Assembly (NCBI GenBank): GCA_900551865.1
Contig: URXV01000006.1
Location: forward strand, 26,619-90,618
DNA length: 64,000 bases
Reading direction: 5' to 3'
Source of the DNA: an uncultured Rickettsiales bacterium
GTDB lineage: Bacteria > Pseudomonadota > Alphaproteobacteria > RF32 > CAG-239
Numbering within the stretch: the stretch's first letter is position 1; each line of letters begins with the position of its first letter. The translations under genes were made by a program, and so were the position numbers. The notes under the pieces were generated by a model that had not been told where the DNA came from, did no database searches, and saw nothing but the letters and a program-made list of their open reading frames with translations. Positions 43,817 through 52,577 of this stretch are shown in pieces.

Positions 43817-45673
43817 ATGAAAAAATTTATCTGTTTTCTGGGAGCTTTCGCCGGACTTTTGGCTGCGTGCTCAACAACAACTTCACAACAACAGGTAACG
43901 GAAGCACCGGTAATGTCCGCTTATTATTCCGACTGGGACCGGGCGGTACGTGCTGACGTTGACATGCAGAATATGTATATCGGAACCCCGTCAAAAATTA
44001 CAAGACCGATTGATATGTATATGGCTATGGCTCTGGCGCTGAAATATAACTATACCAGGCGTCTTGCCACATATCAGGAGAATCTGGTCAAAGGGAACGT
44101 TTCCCCGGCAACGCTTCCAACTATGGCCGAAAACTTAGGCTATGACAACGCCACAAATTCGTCCGCAGTTCCGGCAGATTTGAAAATGTCCTGGAACTTG
44201 CTTGATTTATCTTCCCTCGTTTATCAGAATGGTTTTGCTTCGCCTGAAATTGCCGCACAAGAGCAAAGCAGAAAAGTTGTCAACAATATCCTGCAGGAAA
44301 CGCGTACCCTTTATTGGAAAGCATTAGCCTCGCAAAGACTGATTCCGGTAATTGACGACATGAACGAATATCTGGTTCGCGTTGTTGACGAACTGAATGC
44401 ACGTTCCAACGAAATGATTAAAGAAGGAAAGACGCCATCAACCAATCTGTTGCTCAAAAAAAGGAAATATCTGGAAAGCATCAAGCAACTTGCCGATTTG
44501 CGGAGAAAACTTGATACGGCACAGGCAGAATTTGCCGGACTGCTCGGGATGTATCCCTCAACGGAAATCAAGCTGGCCGGTGCGGAATACGGCAACTTTG
44601 CCATTCCGTCAATGAGAGCAAAAATTCAGCAGTTAGAATGGCTGGCTCTGACCAACAGACCGGAATTAAGAGCTTTTGACAACGGCACGTCCAAAGAAGA
44701 GCTTGAGTTGGTCATTAAAGATTTTGATACGGTAGATAACAGCGATTACCGTCAGGATCCGAATTATTACAACAGAAAATGGGCAAGAGAATCTAACGAC
44801 CTGTCGATGACTGTTTTTGAAGAAGTGCGCCATCAGGGGGCGGGAACATATAACTCTCTGGCAAGACAGCGCATGACAAATATTATACTTAATCAGGTTT
44901 ATCTGTCTTGGGCTTTGTATCAATCGGCGGTTGAGGATTATCTGCTCAATATGAGCGTTGCGTCAACATCTGAAGACATTGCCGAGGATATTACAGGCAG
45001 AGAAGGCGCCAATAAAGCTATCAGCCATCTGGAATCGGCAAAAGCTATTATCGACGAAGCCAATGCGTTCCTGTCATACATTGATGTACAAGAAGCTATC
45101 GGCAAATTATATGCCAGCGTCGGCATGGATGCCGTTCCGGCCGATATGTTGAATGACAGCCCGTCAGTTTTGGCTATTCAGATAAGGGAAACTTTGGATA
45201 AATGGAAAGACGGCATATTTATAACCTCTCCCAAAGGAGCCTCGGCCACGCTGTCGGCGAGAAAACCTCCGGTTGATATTTCTTCGAGTACGCTGGTACC
45301 GAATGTTGTCGTCGGGACAGGTTCAGACGTTAATATAAAGATTCCTGATGAAGTATTTGATGCCGTCGACTGGAACGGGGAATATACAACAGTAGCAGGT
45401 TCTCTTGATGATGCGGGATTGCCATCGTGGTTGAAATATGATGAAAAAACACATACATTCAGCGGACGGCCGACTATTGACGATGAAGGCAGCCATAAAA
45501 TCAAGGTATATGCCATGGACAAATCCGGAAATTCAGCCGTTTTGAGTTTTACGATTACCGTGGACAATATTTATATCCAGACAATGGAATATAAGGGACT
45601 GACCGGATACAGAAGGGCAAAAGTCTACCATAAATGCACTCCGGGTACTCCCTGTGCCAAAGGAGATATTTAA
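43817..45673 (+). CDS. TolC-like outer-membrane lipoprotein with C-terminal Ig-like (He_PIG) domain
   Basis: 618 residues. Lipobox LLAACS gives Cys18. Residues about 55-450 follow the TolC/OEP pattern: helical repeats with ARSNEMIKEGKTPSTNLLLKKRKYLESIKQLADLRRKL, a conserved LALTNRPELRA start of the second half, and DVQEAIGKLYASVGMD at the end. The C-terminal 130 residues differ: LPSWLKYDEKTHTFSGRPT and SHKIKVYAMDKSGN form a cadherin-like putative Ig (He_PIG) domain, unusual on an efflux channel. Adaptor and pump genes are not adjacent. ATG 43817 has GAGGG upstream. A GT-C protein gene follows 21 bases after the stop, likely co-transcribed. Function is inferred as an envelope channel or surface protein. 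Confidence 0.82.
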   Translation: MKKFICFLGAFAGLLAACSTTTSQQQVTEAPVMSAYYSDWDRAVRADVDMQNMYIGTPSKITRPIDMYMAMALALKYNYTRRLATYQENLVKGNVSPATLPTMAENLGYDNATNSSAVPADLKMSWNLLDLSSLVYQNGFASPEIAAQEQSRKVVNNILQETRTLYWKALASQRLIPVIDDMNEYLVRVVDELNARSNEMIKEGKTPSTNLLLKKRKYLESIKQLADLRRKLDTAQAEFAGLLGMYPSTEIKLAGAEYGNFAIPSMRAKIQQLEWLALTNRPELRAFDNGTSKEELELVIKDFDTVDNSDYRQDPNYYNRKWARESNDLSMTVFEEVRHQGAGTYNSLARQRMTNIILNQVYLSWALYQSAVEDYLLNMSVASTSEDIAEDITGREGANKAISHLESAKAIIDEANAFLSYIDVQEAIGKLYASVGMDAVPADMLNDSPSVLAIQIRETLDKWKDGIFITSPKGASATLSARKPPVDISSSTLVPNVVVGTGSDVNIKIPDEVFDAVDWNGEYTTVAGSLDDAGLPSWLKYDEKTHTFSGRPTIDDEGSHKIKVYAMDKSGNSAVLSFTITVDNIYIQTMEYKGLTGYRRAKVYHKCTPGTPCAKGDI

Positions 45674-45694
45674 GGTCAGCATAAGGAGCTTTGT

Positions 45695-47311
45695 GTGTTA
45701 AAAATTATCGCTAAATATCCGTTTGGCTTTAGTTTTGTAATGTGCCTGCTGTCATATCTGGCAGCAGGCATATTTTTCAATGCCGCATTTATGGAACCGG
45801 GAGAGGCAACCTATCTTCTCATTGCAGGGATTGTCGCTGCCTGCGCACAGGGGTATGCCCGCCAGATTATATTTTTTCTTTGCGCTTTACTGCTGTTCTT
45901 ATACCATATCATAACCCAGGGCAATGCAGATATTTTGCTGCTGGCTGAACTGTTTCTGACCGCCATAGTTTTATATACGGAAAGAAAGGACAAGTCCACA
46001 CTGCTCATCGGTATTACAAGCGCTGCTTTTCTGTGCCACTTGTTTTATGTTCAGCAAACGCCCGTTGATGTCAGGCAGCACGATTTAAGCGGTATTTTTC
46101 TTTATATGCGGCAAATTACACAGCACGGATTTAACGGGATTGATTTTAATCCTTGGCACATGTATTATTTATTTCACCAGCCTCTGCATTTTATTGTTGC
46201 CGGTTATCTTTATCTTACGGGTTCTGCGTTGTGGGAATCTGCAGCGGCTGCGGCGGAGGGACTGCAATACCTATCTTTGTTTTATGTTACGGCAGCTTCC
46301 GTTTTTGCCGCATTTATCCTGAGAGAACTGCATCTGCCCAAAAAGATATTTTATGCAGGCGTTCTGTTGTTTATGTTTAATCCGACCCTGTTTCTTTTTT
46401 CAGGCTATATCTCGGACGATACGCCGGCCATGATGTGGAGCATCGTAGCCGTATATTTTCTATTACGTTGGTATAAAACGGAAAAAAGCCTTTATATTTT
46501 GGCTGCCGCCGCCGGATTTGGCTTTGGCGTACTGACCAAACTTTCCGTACTGATGGCTGTTCCGGCGATTATTATTCTCTTTCTTTACAAGATATCAACC
46601 TCAGAAGGAAAGCGAACCGATATTTTTGCTGATTTATGCCTGTTTGTCATTATTGCCGTTCCCTTGTCGCTAGGCTGGGTCATTCGCAACCATATTCTGT
46701 ACGATATGCAATTTTACAACATTCCTGATACGTCGCCCTGGGGACAAAATTTTAAGTACCAGACTTTAGGAGAAAGAATTTTTGACTTTTCGCAAATATC
46801 AAAACCTTTTATTAATGTTCCAACGGCCGTTGATGCAAATATTTGGCTGGCAATGATAAAAACCGAGCTTTTCGGCGAGTGGGATATGAGTATCGGAAAC
46901 GCTTTTATTTACGTTCCGGCAAAATTACTTTATCTGTTAAACATCTTTCTAAAAATTTGTACGATAGCCGGCATACTTTATCTGGTTCATCAGGAAACTA
47001 CAGACAAATTGTACCGGAATAAACCTTTTGTTTGGTTTTTCATTGTTTTATACATTACACTTTGGGGATACAGTTTTAAATACGCCATAGACTATCCATA
47101 TGCCTGTTCAACGGATTACCGTCTGTTTGCCCAGCTTATTCTTCCCGAAACGGCGATTTTATGTTTATGTGCAGCCCGTATTTTGCGTTCCGATTGCAGA
47201 CAAAGTTCTTTTCCTACCCATTTATGGCAAAAAGCAGCAGCAAACTTCTTGCCTGCTGCTGCCTTTATTTATGCTCTGTTAAGCGCTTTTATTTATGTGT
47301 ACGGGCTATAG
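45695..47311 (+). CDS. GT-C membrane glycosyltransferase
   Basis: A 538-residue polytopic protein with about twelve helices. GTG start with AAGGAG 7 bases upstream. The first long periplasmic loop carries VDVRQHDLSG, the acidic motif of a GT-C subfamily with RQHD, followed by FHQPLHFIVAGYLYL and YISDDTPAMMWS, and a later loop rich in Trp and Phe. It probably transfers a sugar from a polyprenyl-phosphate donor. It follows the TolC-like gene closely and could modify that or another envelope product. Its last 29 bases lie in a tandem duplication. Confidence 0.8.
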   Translation: MLKIIAKYPFGFSFVMCLLSYLAAGIFFNAAFMEPGEATYLLIAGIVAACAQGYARQIIFFLCALLLFLYHIITQGNADILLLAELFLTAIVLYTERKDKSTLLIGITSAAFLCHLFYVQQTPVDVRQHDLSGIFLYMRQITQHGFNGIDFNPWHMYYLFHQPLHFIVAGYLYLTGSALWESAAAAAEGLQYLSLFYVTAASVFAAFILRELHLPKKIFYAGVLLFMFNPTLFLFSGYISDDTPAMMWSIVAVYFLLRWYKTEKSLYILAAAAGFGFGVLTKLSVLMAVPAIIILFLYKISTSEGKRTDIFADLCLFVIIAVPLSLGWVIRNHILYDMQFYNIPDTSPWGQNFKYQTLGERIFDFSQISKPFINVPTAVDANIWLAMIKTELFGEWDMSIGNAFIYVPAKLLYLLNIFLKICTIAGILYLVHQETTDKLYRNKPFVWFFIVLYITLWGYSFKYAIDYPYACSTDYRLFAQLILPETAILCLCAARILRSDCRQSSFPTHLWQKAAANFLPAAAFIYALLSAFIYVYGL

Positions 47312-47368
47312 TCAATACTTGCTCCAGCGCTTTTATTTACACATGGAGGCTATAATCAGTATTGCTCC
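47282..47368. repeat. Imperfect tandem duplication of about 44 bp across a convergent gene junction
   Basis: Unit 1 is 47282-47325 and unit 2 is 47326-47368. Both start AGCGCTTTTATTTA and end GCTCC, sharing most of the middle. Unit 1 covers the last codons of the GT-C gene and its stop; unit 2 covers the last codons of the DUF2155 gene. Confidence 0.75.
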
Positions 47369-48225
47369 AGCCCTTTGATTTCCGCATCAATGGCTGCAGA
47401 TAAATCATCGTCCTGGTTATTTATCCGATGATAGTCATTTATTTGGCGGACGTTTTCTTTTCCGCTTTCCGTGTCACTGTCGAAACTTCTGGCTCTTACC
47501 GCAAAATTTTCTGCTTCCGGCATTTCAGCAGAAGATTTTTTTACTTCCTGCATTTTGGTAAACTGCAATAAATTTTGCGGTTCATCACCTTCCTCAACAT
47601 CACTGACATACGGCGCAGAAGACTCGGAAATATATGCCGGAACATTTCTTATATCCTTTTCAATATCCCTGTCCTGCTGCATAAATTCCTGAATGCGTAT
47701 CACTTTTTCCGGTTCAGCGGCAGACGGTACATCCTCTTTTTCCTCAATAATCTTCGGTTCGGCTTTGCCTAACACGGCATCTTTATCTGGCAGATTATCC
47801 CGCTCTGCCAATTCTTCCGGCGTCAGCAACTTTGATGCATCTACGTCAGTATCAATGCATTCCAGCAGCCACACGTCATAAATCGGATGCTCAATGGCGT
47901 TCATTCCCGGCGCAGATGAAAGCATCCACCCGCGAAAGATACTATATTCATCTGTACCGAAACTTTTATCGGCAACATCTACAAAGGCAAAATTCTCCGG
48001 AGTTTCTTCTGCCGGGCGCTTTTTACAGGCTCGCAGCACCAGGGAAAAATCGCCAAATGCAATTTTGGAATTGACCGGAACCGTAATCTTATTTACACGT
48101 CCGGTTACTTTGTCCATTGCCTGCATCAATGCAGCATTGGTAGATATTTCAGCAGCAAAAACAGGTGCCGCGGCCATTCCGGCTGCAGCTGCACATATTG
48201 CAATGAGACTAGTTCTTTTCTTCAT
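47356..48225 (-). CDS. DUF2155 periplasmic protein with long acidic tail
   Basis: A 289-residue protein with signal peptide KRTSLIAICAAAAGMAAAPVFA. The DUF2155 core occupies residues about 25-125: ALMQAMDKVTGRVNKITVPV, FGDFSLVLRACKKRP, ENFAFVDV, FRGWMLSSAPGMNAIEHPIYDVWLLEC. The family is usually about 120-180 residues, so the acidic 165-residue tail (Glu/Asp-rich, ending in KGLEQY) is an extension. The function of DUF2155 is unknown. It overlaps the upstream MlaD-type gene by 17 bases, so it belongs to the same operon. Confidence 0.87.
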   Translation of the reverse strand: MKKRTSLIAICAAAAGMAAAPVFAAEISTNAALMQAMDKVTGRVNKITVPVNSKIAFGDFSLVLRACKKRPAEETPENFAFVDVADKSFGTDEYSIFRGWMLSSAPGMNAIEHPIYDVWLLECIDTDVDASKLLTPEELAERDNLPDKDAVLGKAEPKIIEEKEDVPSAAEPEKVIRIQEFMQQDRDIEKDIRNVPAYISESSAPYVSDVEEGDEPQNLLQFTKMQEVKKSSAEMPEAENFAVRARSFDSDTESGKENVRQINDYHRINNQDDDLSAAIDAEIKGLEQY

Positions 48226-48667
48226 TTCCGGTCACCATAAAGATAATTTCGCCAACCATATCCTCCAGAGACTTTGCATCTTTGGTATTTTCCGCCGTTC
48301 CTCCGGGCAGCAATCTGTCTGCCGAAGTTCCCGGTTCTATTTTGATAAATTTGTCGCCCATCAGGCCGTCTCCGGCAATCATTACGGCACTGTCGGCAGG
48401 CAGCGAAATATCCGGACGCAAGCTCATTTTGACGTCAACCATATAATCAGCGGGATTTATCGACTGCGACAATACCGTGCCGACTTTAATTCCGTTGATG
48501 CGGACATCAGCCCCCGTATTCAACCCTCCGACTTTTAAGAATCGGGCATTAATTTCATACCCTTTAACTACCTGCAAGTCAGAAACCCTGTATGCAAATA
48601 CCATAAACAAGGCTGCTACAGCCAAAACGACCAGTCCCATTATTGTTTCAACCGGTTTCTTATTCAT
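48209..48667 (-). CDS. mlaD: MlaD-type MCE-domain protein (second of pair)
   Basis: Lipid-transfer hexamer subunit of the Mla phospholipid system. 152 residues. One N-terminal helix (VETIMGLVVLAVAALFMVFAY) then an MCE domain: FLKVGGLNTGADVRINGIKVGTV, IAGDGLMGDKFIKIEPG. Start ATG behind AAGGAG. It overlaps the paralogous upstream gene by 8 bases and the DUF2155 gene by 17. No MlaE permease or MlaF ATPase is beside it, so these must lie elsewhere. Confidence 0.92.
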   Translation of the reverse strand: MNKKPVETIMGLVVLAVAALFMVFAYRVSDLQVVKGYEINARFLKVGGLNTGADVRINGIKVGTVLSQSINPADYMVDVKMSLRPDISLPADSAVMIAGDGLMGDKFIKIEPGTSADRLLPGGTAENTKDAKSLEDMVGEIIFMVTGNEEKN

Positions 48668-49205
48668 CGTTTTCTCCTTTGTGTTCTATATTCATTTTGC
48701 CTGCGTCTGCCGCCTCTGCCTTTATTTCATTACTACGACGGCTTTTCCCCATGGATATTATCCGGTCAAGCAGTTCTTCCAAAACCATCGCATCCTGTGT
48801 GTAGCTTACGTTGCCGTCTGGGGGAATAAAATCCTCAGATCCTCCGACGTCAATCTCCACATATTTTCCGCCAATCAGACCAAAGCTGACAATTGAGGCA
48901 CTGCTGTCATCCGGTATTTTATACTTTTCGCTGATTTCCATTGTCAATCTGGTATTGAAGTTTTTATCAAGCTCTGCCGCCGTAACGCGGCCAATATTTA
49001 CTCCGGACAGCCTGACAGCGTCTCCGACATTCAATCCGTCGGTACGGCCGAAACTTGCATAAATATTATATGTTCCGCCCAATCCTCTGCCCCGTATGGA
49101 AGCATTGTGCGAAACCGTTATAAAAACGGCAACCAAAATTACAAGAAGAGCCGTTATTCCCGTACGGATTGACCGCGTTTCTTCTTTTGAATACATCTCT
49201 TCCAA
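48660..49205 (-). CDS. MlaD-type MCE-domain protein (first of pair)
   Basis: A paralogue of the downstream MCE protein, 181 residues from a TTG at 49205 that has GGAGG six bases before it. An ATG three codons later has a purine run directly adjacent and is less good. One helix (GITALLVILVAVFITVSH) and an MCE domain: FGRTDGLNVGDAVRLSGVNIGRV, IVSFGLIGGKYVEIDVGG. It heads the operon MCE-MCE-DUF2155. Two adjacent MCE genes suggest a mixed ring or duplication. Confidence 0.88.
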   Translation of the reverse strand: MEEMYSKEETRSIRTGITALLVILVAVFITVSHNASIRGRGLGGTYNIYASFGRTDGLNVGDAVRLSGVNIGRVTAAELDKNFNTRLTMEISEKYKIPDDSSASIVSFGLIGGKYVEIDVGGSEDFIPPDGNVSYTQDAMVLEELLDRIISMGKSRRSNEIKAEAADAGKMNIEHKGENDE

Positions 49206-49401
49206 TTTATACCTCCGCTTTCTGCCGTTATAACGCAACGTTGTATCTCGAATAACTTTTTGTTATATTCAATTTATGTGTGTTATAGCCCATAAATAAT
49301 TTTTTGTCATCAATGTTTTCATTATTTAAATCAAATTGTGAAAATTTTAAACATTTTCTGGTATGCAACAAACAGTAAATTATACAGTTTAAGGTATTTA
49401 C

Positions 49402-50193
49402 ATGATTGAAATAAAAAATATTTCAAAACTGTTCGGCAGCAAGAAGGCTCTCGACAATATAAACGTTACCCTTTATCCGGGAGAAATTGCGGCTCTTATC
49501 GGCGAAAACGGTGCGGGGAAATCTACCCTGATGCGCGTTATGTGCGGCTATCTGCATCCTGATACGGGAAGTGTCAATATTTTCGGGCATAACGCAGAAA
49601 AGGACAGAATTAAAGCTTTATCATATATTGGGTATGTTCCCGAAATTTCCTCCCTTTACGGCGAAATGACCGTTTATGATTTTTTGGCATGGATTGCCGT
49701 CATCTGGAACATTTCCGACAAGAATCGAGCCATTTTCAAAGCGGCAAAACAAATGCAGATAAATGACGTATTGGCAGAAAAGGTTGAAAATCTTTCCAAG
49801 GGGTATAAAAAAAGGGTTGAGATTGCCTCTGCCCTGCTGCATGAACCGAAACTCCTTATTCTTGACGAACCTACAGACGGGCTTGACCCTAATCAAAAGC
49901 ATGACATCAGAGAATTTATGAAACAATATGCCCGCAACAATACGGTATTGGTTTCCACTCACGTTCTGGAAGATGCAGATATGGCGAATCGTGTAATTAT
50001 GTTATCGCATGGGCGACTTGTCCGAGATACGGATATAGAAACTTTTAAAAAGGTTTCCCGCAACAGAGATATCAGCGAGGCATTCCGGATTATCAGCGAA
50101 GCAGCCAAAACGGAAACCGCCAAAACCATCAGCAAAAAACACTCCCCAAACCCGGCTCCCTCTATCCGTAAACCAGCAAAGGGAAAAAAATGA
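49402..50193 (+). CDS. ABC transporter ATPase, GldA-like
   Basis: Energy subunit of an ABC-2-type exporter. 263 residues. Walker A GENGAGKST near residue 34, signature SKGYKKRVEIA, Walker B LLILDEPTDGLDP, and a His-switch STHVLE. A charged C-terminal tail of about 40 residues follows. It overlaps the permease gene by the four-base ATGA. With the next two genes it forms the GldA / GldF-GldG fusion / DUF4340 module seen in many bacteria besides Bacteroidetes; the transported substrate is unknown. Confidence 0.9.
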   Translation: MIEIKNISKLFGSKKALDNINVTLYPGEIAALIGENGAGKSTLMRVMCGYLHPDTGSVNIFGHNAEKDRIKALSYIGYVPEISSLYGEMTVYDFLAWIAVIWNISDKNRAIFKAAKQMQINDVLAEKVENLSKGYKKRVEIASALLHEPKLLILDEPTDGLDPNQKHDIREFMKQYARNNTVLVSTHVLEDADMANRVIMLSHGRLVRDTDIETFKKVSRNRDISEAFRIISEAAKTETAKTISKKHSPNPAPSIRKPAKGKK

Positions 50194-52577
50194 AACAGTT
50201 TCTTACACAGTTCAATAAAGAATTCAGGGCTCATTTTAACGGTTTCAGCGCCTACATTATCATTGCAGCCTATTATATTCTCTCGCTTTTTTCCGCCTTG
50301 TATCTCGGCGATTATTTTTTGCGGGAATCGGAGATTATGAACGCCTACTTCATCATGCAGCCGGTCATTTTAACTTTAGTTATTCCGGCGACAACCATGC
50401 GTACTTGGGCGGACGAGGCCAAAAGCGGGACGTTGGAACTGCTGCTAACCCAGCCTATCGGCTATTTCAAACTTGTGCTTGCCAAATTTTTTGCCGCATA
50501 CGCCTTTTTCATCCTGATGGCGGCAATGTCATTATTTTTATTTTTTGTTTCCGACAAGCTTTCTATCCTTGATACCGGTTTGACTTTGTCCGGATATGCG
50601 GGGCTTTTGCTTTGCGGAGCGCTATTTACGGCGACAGGGTGTCTGGTATCGGCCCTCAGTCGCAATAATATTTTAAGTTATATTGCGGCAATTTTTGTCC
50701 TTTTCTTTCTGACACAAGCGGAATTCACCTCGGCCGGTTCGGGAATTTATGTCTTTTCGCTCAGGGGATTAAACTTTGAAGACAATTACAAGGCTTTTCT
50801 CAGCGGTGTCTTAACCTGGAGCAATTTGGCCTATTTTATTATCGGAACCTGCATCTGCCTCTGGCTAAATACGGCTGCTGTTGAATGCAAAAGAGACGTT
50901 TCCTCCGCGGGTAAAAAGCAATTCACCGCCCTGGCTTTTCTGATGGCCGCCGTTTTTGCATGCAGTGCTTTAAGCGCCGGATTTTTTTTCAACCGGCAGT
51001 TTGACTTTACCGATGAAAAAAAGTTTACTTTATCAAACGAGGATACTGCTTTCCTTAAAGCCCTTGACAAACGTATAAACATTACGCTTTATGAAGCGGG
51101 AAGCAAACGGATGGAAGCCAACTCAGGATATGCCGTATATGCCGAATTCGCAGAAAAGATACTCAAGCTTATTGAACGGCAATCTAACGGCGCCGTGCGG
51201 ATTGAAACGGTTATGGTTAAACCGTTCAGCCAGCTGGAACACCGGCTTACCAGAGATGACCATATCTGGTTTGAAGAAGATAAATTCGGGCAAAAAACTT
51301 TCATGGCAGCGGAACTTTCTGACAATGAAGGCAACCGGCTCATTATTCCGTATTTTGGCAATTTGCGGCAAAACCTGCTGGAAACAGACCTTATACGCGC
51401 TATCAGGCGGTTTGGCCAACCGCAAAAGCGCATTGCCGTTGCCGCCTCAAAAGAAGATATGGAAGAGATGCAGGCTTTCAGAGGGATTTTAGATGAATTC
51501 TATGATGTTCAATACCTTGAAGAAAAACCGGTTTTTATTCCTAATGAATACGCTGCGGCAATTGTTATCAACCCGACGCAACTCTCAACCGAAACTTTGC
51601 TGGCTATGGAACAATATGTTCTCAACGGAGGCTCGCTCATCATTTTCAGCGAACCAAAACTTACGGGCAAAAGCAGCGGCCAACCCATTATATCGTTTTT
51701 AAAAAATTTCGGCATTACTCCCATTGCGGAAGAAACAATTTCATATATTTCCGATAATGTGGAGACAGAAGCTGGCGCAGCCGAAGCATTCCATTCCGCA
51801 ACTAGCAAGAATATCCGTTCGGTTCTGTTTAACGGAGCCGGAAGCATTGACCTTAAAAATGCAGACGGGTACCAGACGTTGCCCGTGCTGAAGTTTGCCG
51901 ACAAAACGATTGCGGCTCTTTCTTCCGGAAAATATTTTTCAAACTATCTGAATTTTGCCGCACAGGACAGGCATATTGAGCCGGCTTCTCTAAAAGAAGG
52001 GAAGGTTATTTTTATTTATGACAGTGATCTACTGAAAGACTATCTCTATGTGTCAGAAGAATCCAAGGGATTTAACTTTTACCAGATTATCCCGACTGCC
52101 GACAATTTGCTGTTTTTACTAAGGTTGATGGATTATACTGCCAATGGCGATATTGAGAGGCATCTTTCTTACAGGCACTATGCTCTTAACAAATCGAGTA
52201 TCGGCAATGCCATATTGGCAAATATCAATAAATACTACGAAGATGAAATCAGGCAGCTGGAAAACAATATCAATCTGTATAAGCAGCGCAGAGATAACTT
52301 TTATAATGTCCTGAATATGCAAGGGTATGCATCAATAAGAAATATCGGCGATATCGGCAGCATTGAACAGAATATTGACGAAAATGAAACCCGGCTTTAT
52401 AAAATAAAGTCTGAAATTGCACAAGATTACCAGACAGTGATTATGGGCGTGACCATTCTGCTGATTTTGGCTGTTCCGGCAATATTGCTTGCCCTTCTGG
52501 GACTGGGAACTTTCTTTTTTGCAAAATATAAACAAAAGAAAATCAGGAGGCTGGCTGATGCTGCAAAAACATCTTAA
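50190..52577 (+). CDS. ABC-2 permease fused to GldG-type auxiliary domain
   Basis: A 795-residue fusion. Residues 1-250 hold six helices of an ABC-2 permease (GldF-like) with TMRTWADEAKSGTLELLLTQP, a typical ABC-2 motif. Residues about 270-620 are the ABC_transp_aux/GldG periplasmic domain: INITLYEAG, LLETDLIRAIRRFGQPQKRIAV, PNEYAAAIVINPTQLS and NGGSLIIFSEP. A coiled coil (about 690-745) precedes a final helix near 755-785. In Flavobacterium gldF and gldG are separate genes. The ATPase gene lies upstream and a DUF4340 gene overlaps its end by 20 bases. Confidence 0.9.
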   Translation: MKQFLTQFNKEFRAHFNGFSAYIIIAAYYILSLFSALYLGDYFLRESEIMNAYFIMQPVILTLVIPATTMRTWADEAKSGTLELLLTQPIGYFKLVLAKFFAAYAFFILMAAMSLFLFFVSDKLSILDTGLTLSGYAGLLLCGALFTATGCLVSALSRNNILSYIAAIFVLFFLTQAEFTSAGSGIYVFSLRGLNFEDNYKAFLSGVLTWSNLAYFIIGTCICLWLNTAAVECKRDVSSAGKKQFTALAFLMAAVFACSALSAGFFFNRQFDFTDEKKFTLSNEDTAFLKALDKRINITLYEAGSKRMEANSGYAVYAEFAEKILKLIERQSNGAVRIETVMVKPFSQLEHRLTRDDHIWFEEDKFGQKTFMAAELSDNEGNRLIIPYFGNLRQNLLETDLIRAIRRFGQPQKRIAVAASKEDMEEMQAFRGILDEFYDVQYLEEKPVFIPNEYAAAIVINPTQLSTETLLAMEQYVLNGGSLIIFSEPKLTGKSSGQPIISFLKNFGITPIAEETISYISDNVETEAGAAEAFHSATSKNIRSVLFNGAGSIDLKNADGYQTLPVLKFADKTIAALSSGKYFSNYLNFAAQDRHIEPASLKEGKVIFIYDSDLLKDYLYVSEESKGFNFYQIIPTADNLLFLLRLMDYTANGDIERHLSYRHYALNKSSIGNAILANINKYYEDEIRQLENNINLYKQRRDNFYNVLNMQGYASIRNIGDIGSIEQNIDENETRLYKIKSEIAQDYQTVIMGVTILLILAVPAILLALLGLGTFFFAKYKQKKIRRLADAAKTS

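Noticed and set aside
47894..48538. A 214-codon plus-strand frame across the DUF2155 and MlaD genes
   Set aside because: Overlaps two certain genes on the other strand and has no recognisable domains.
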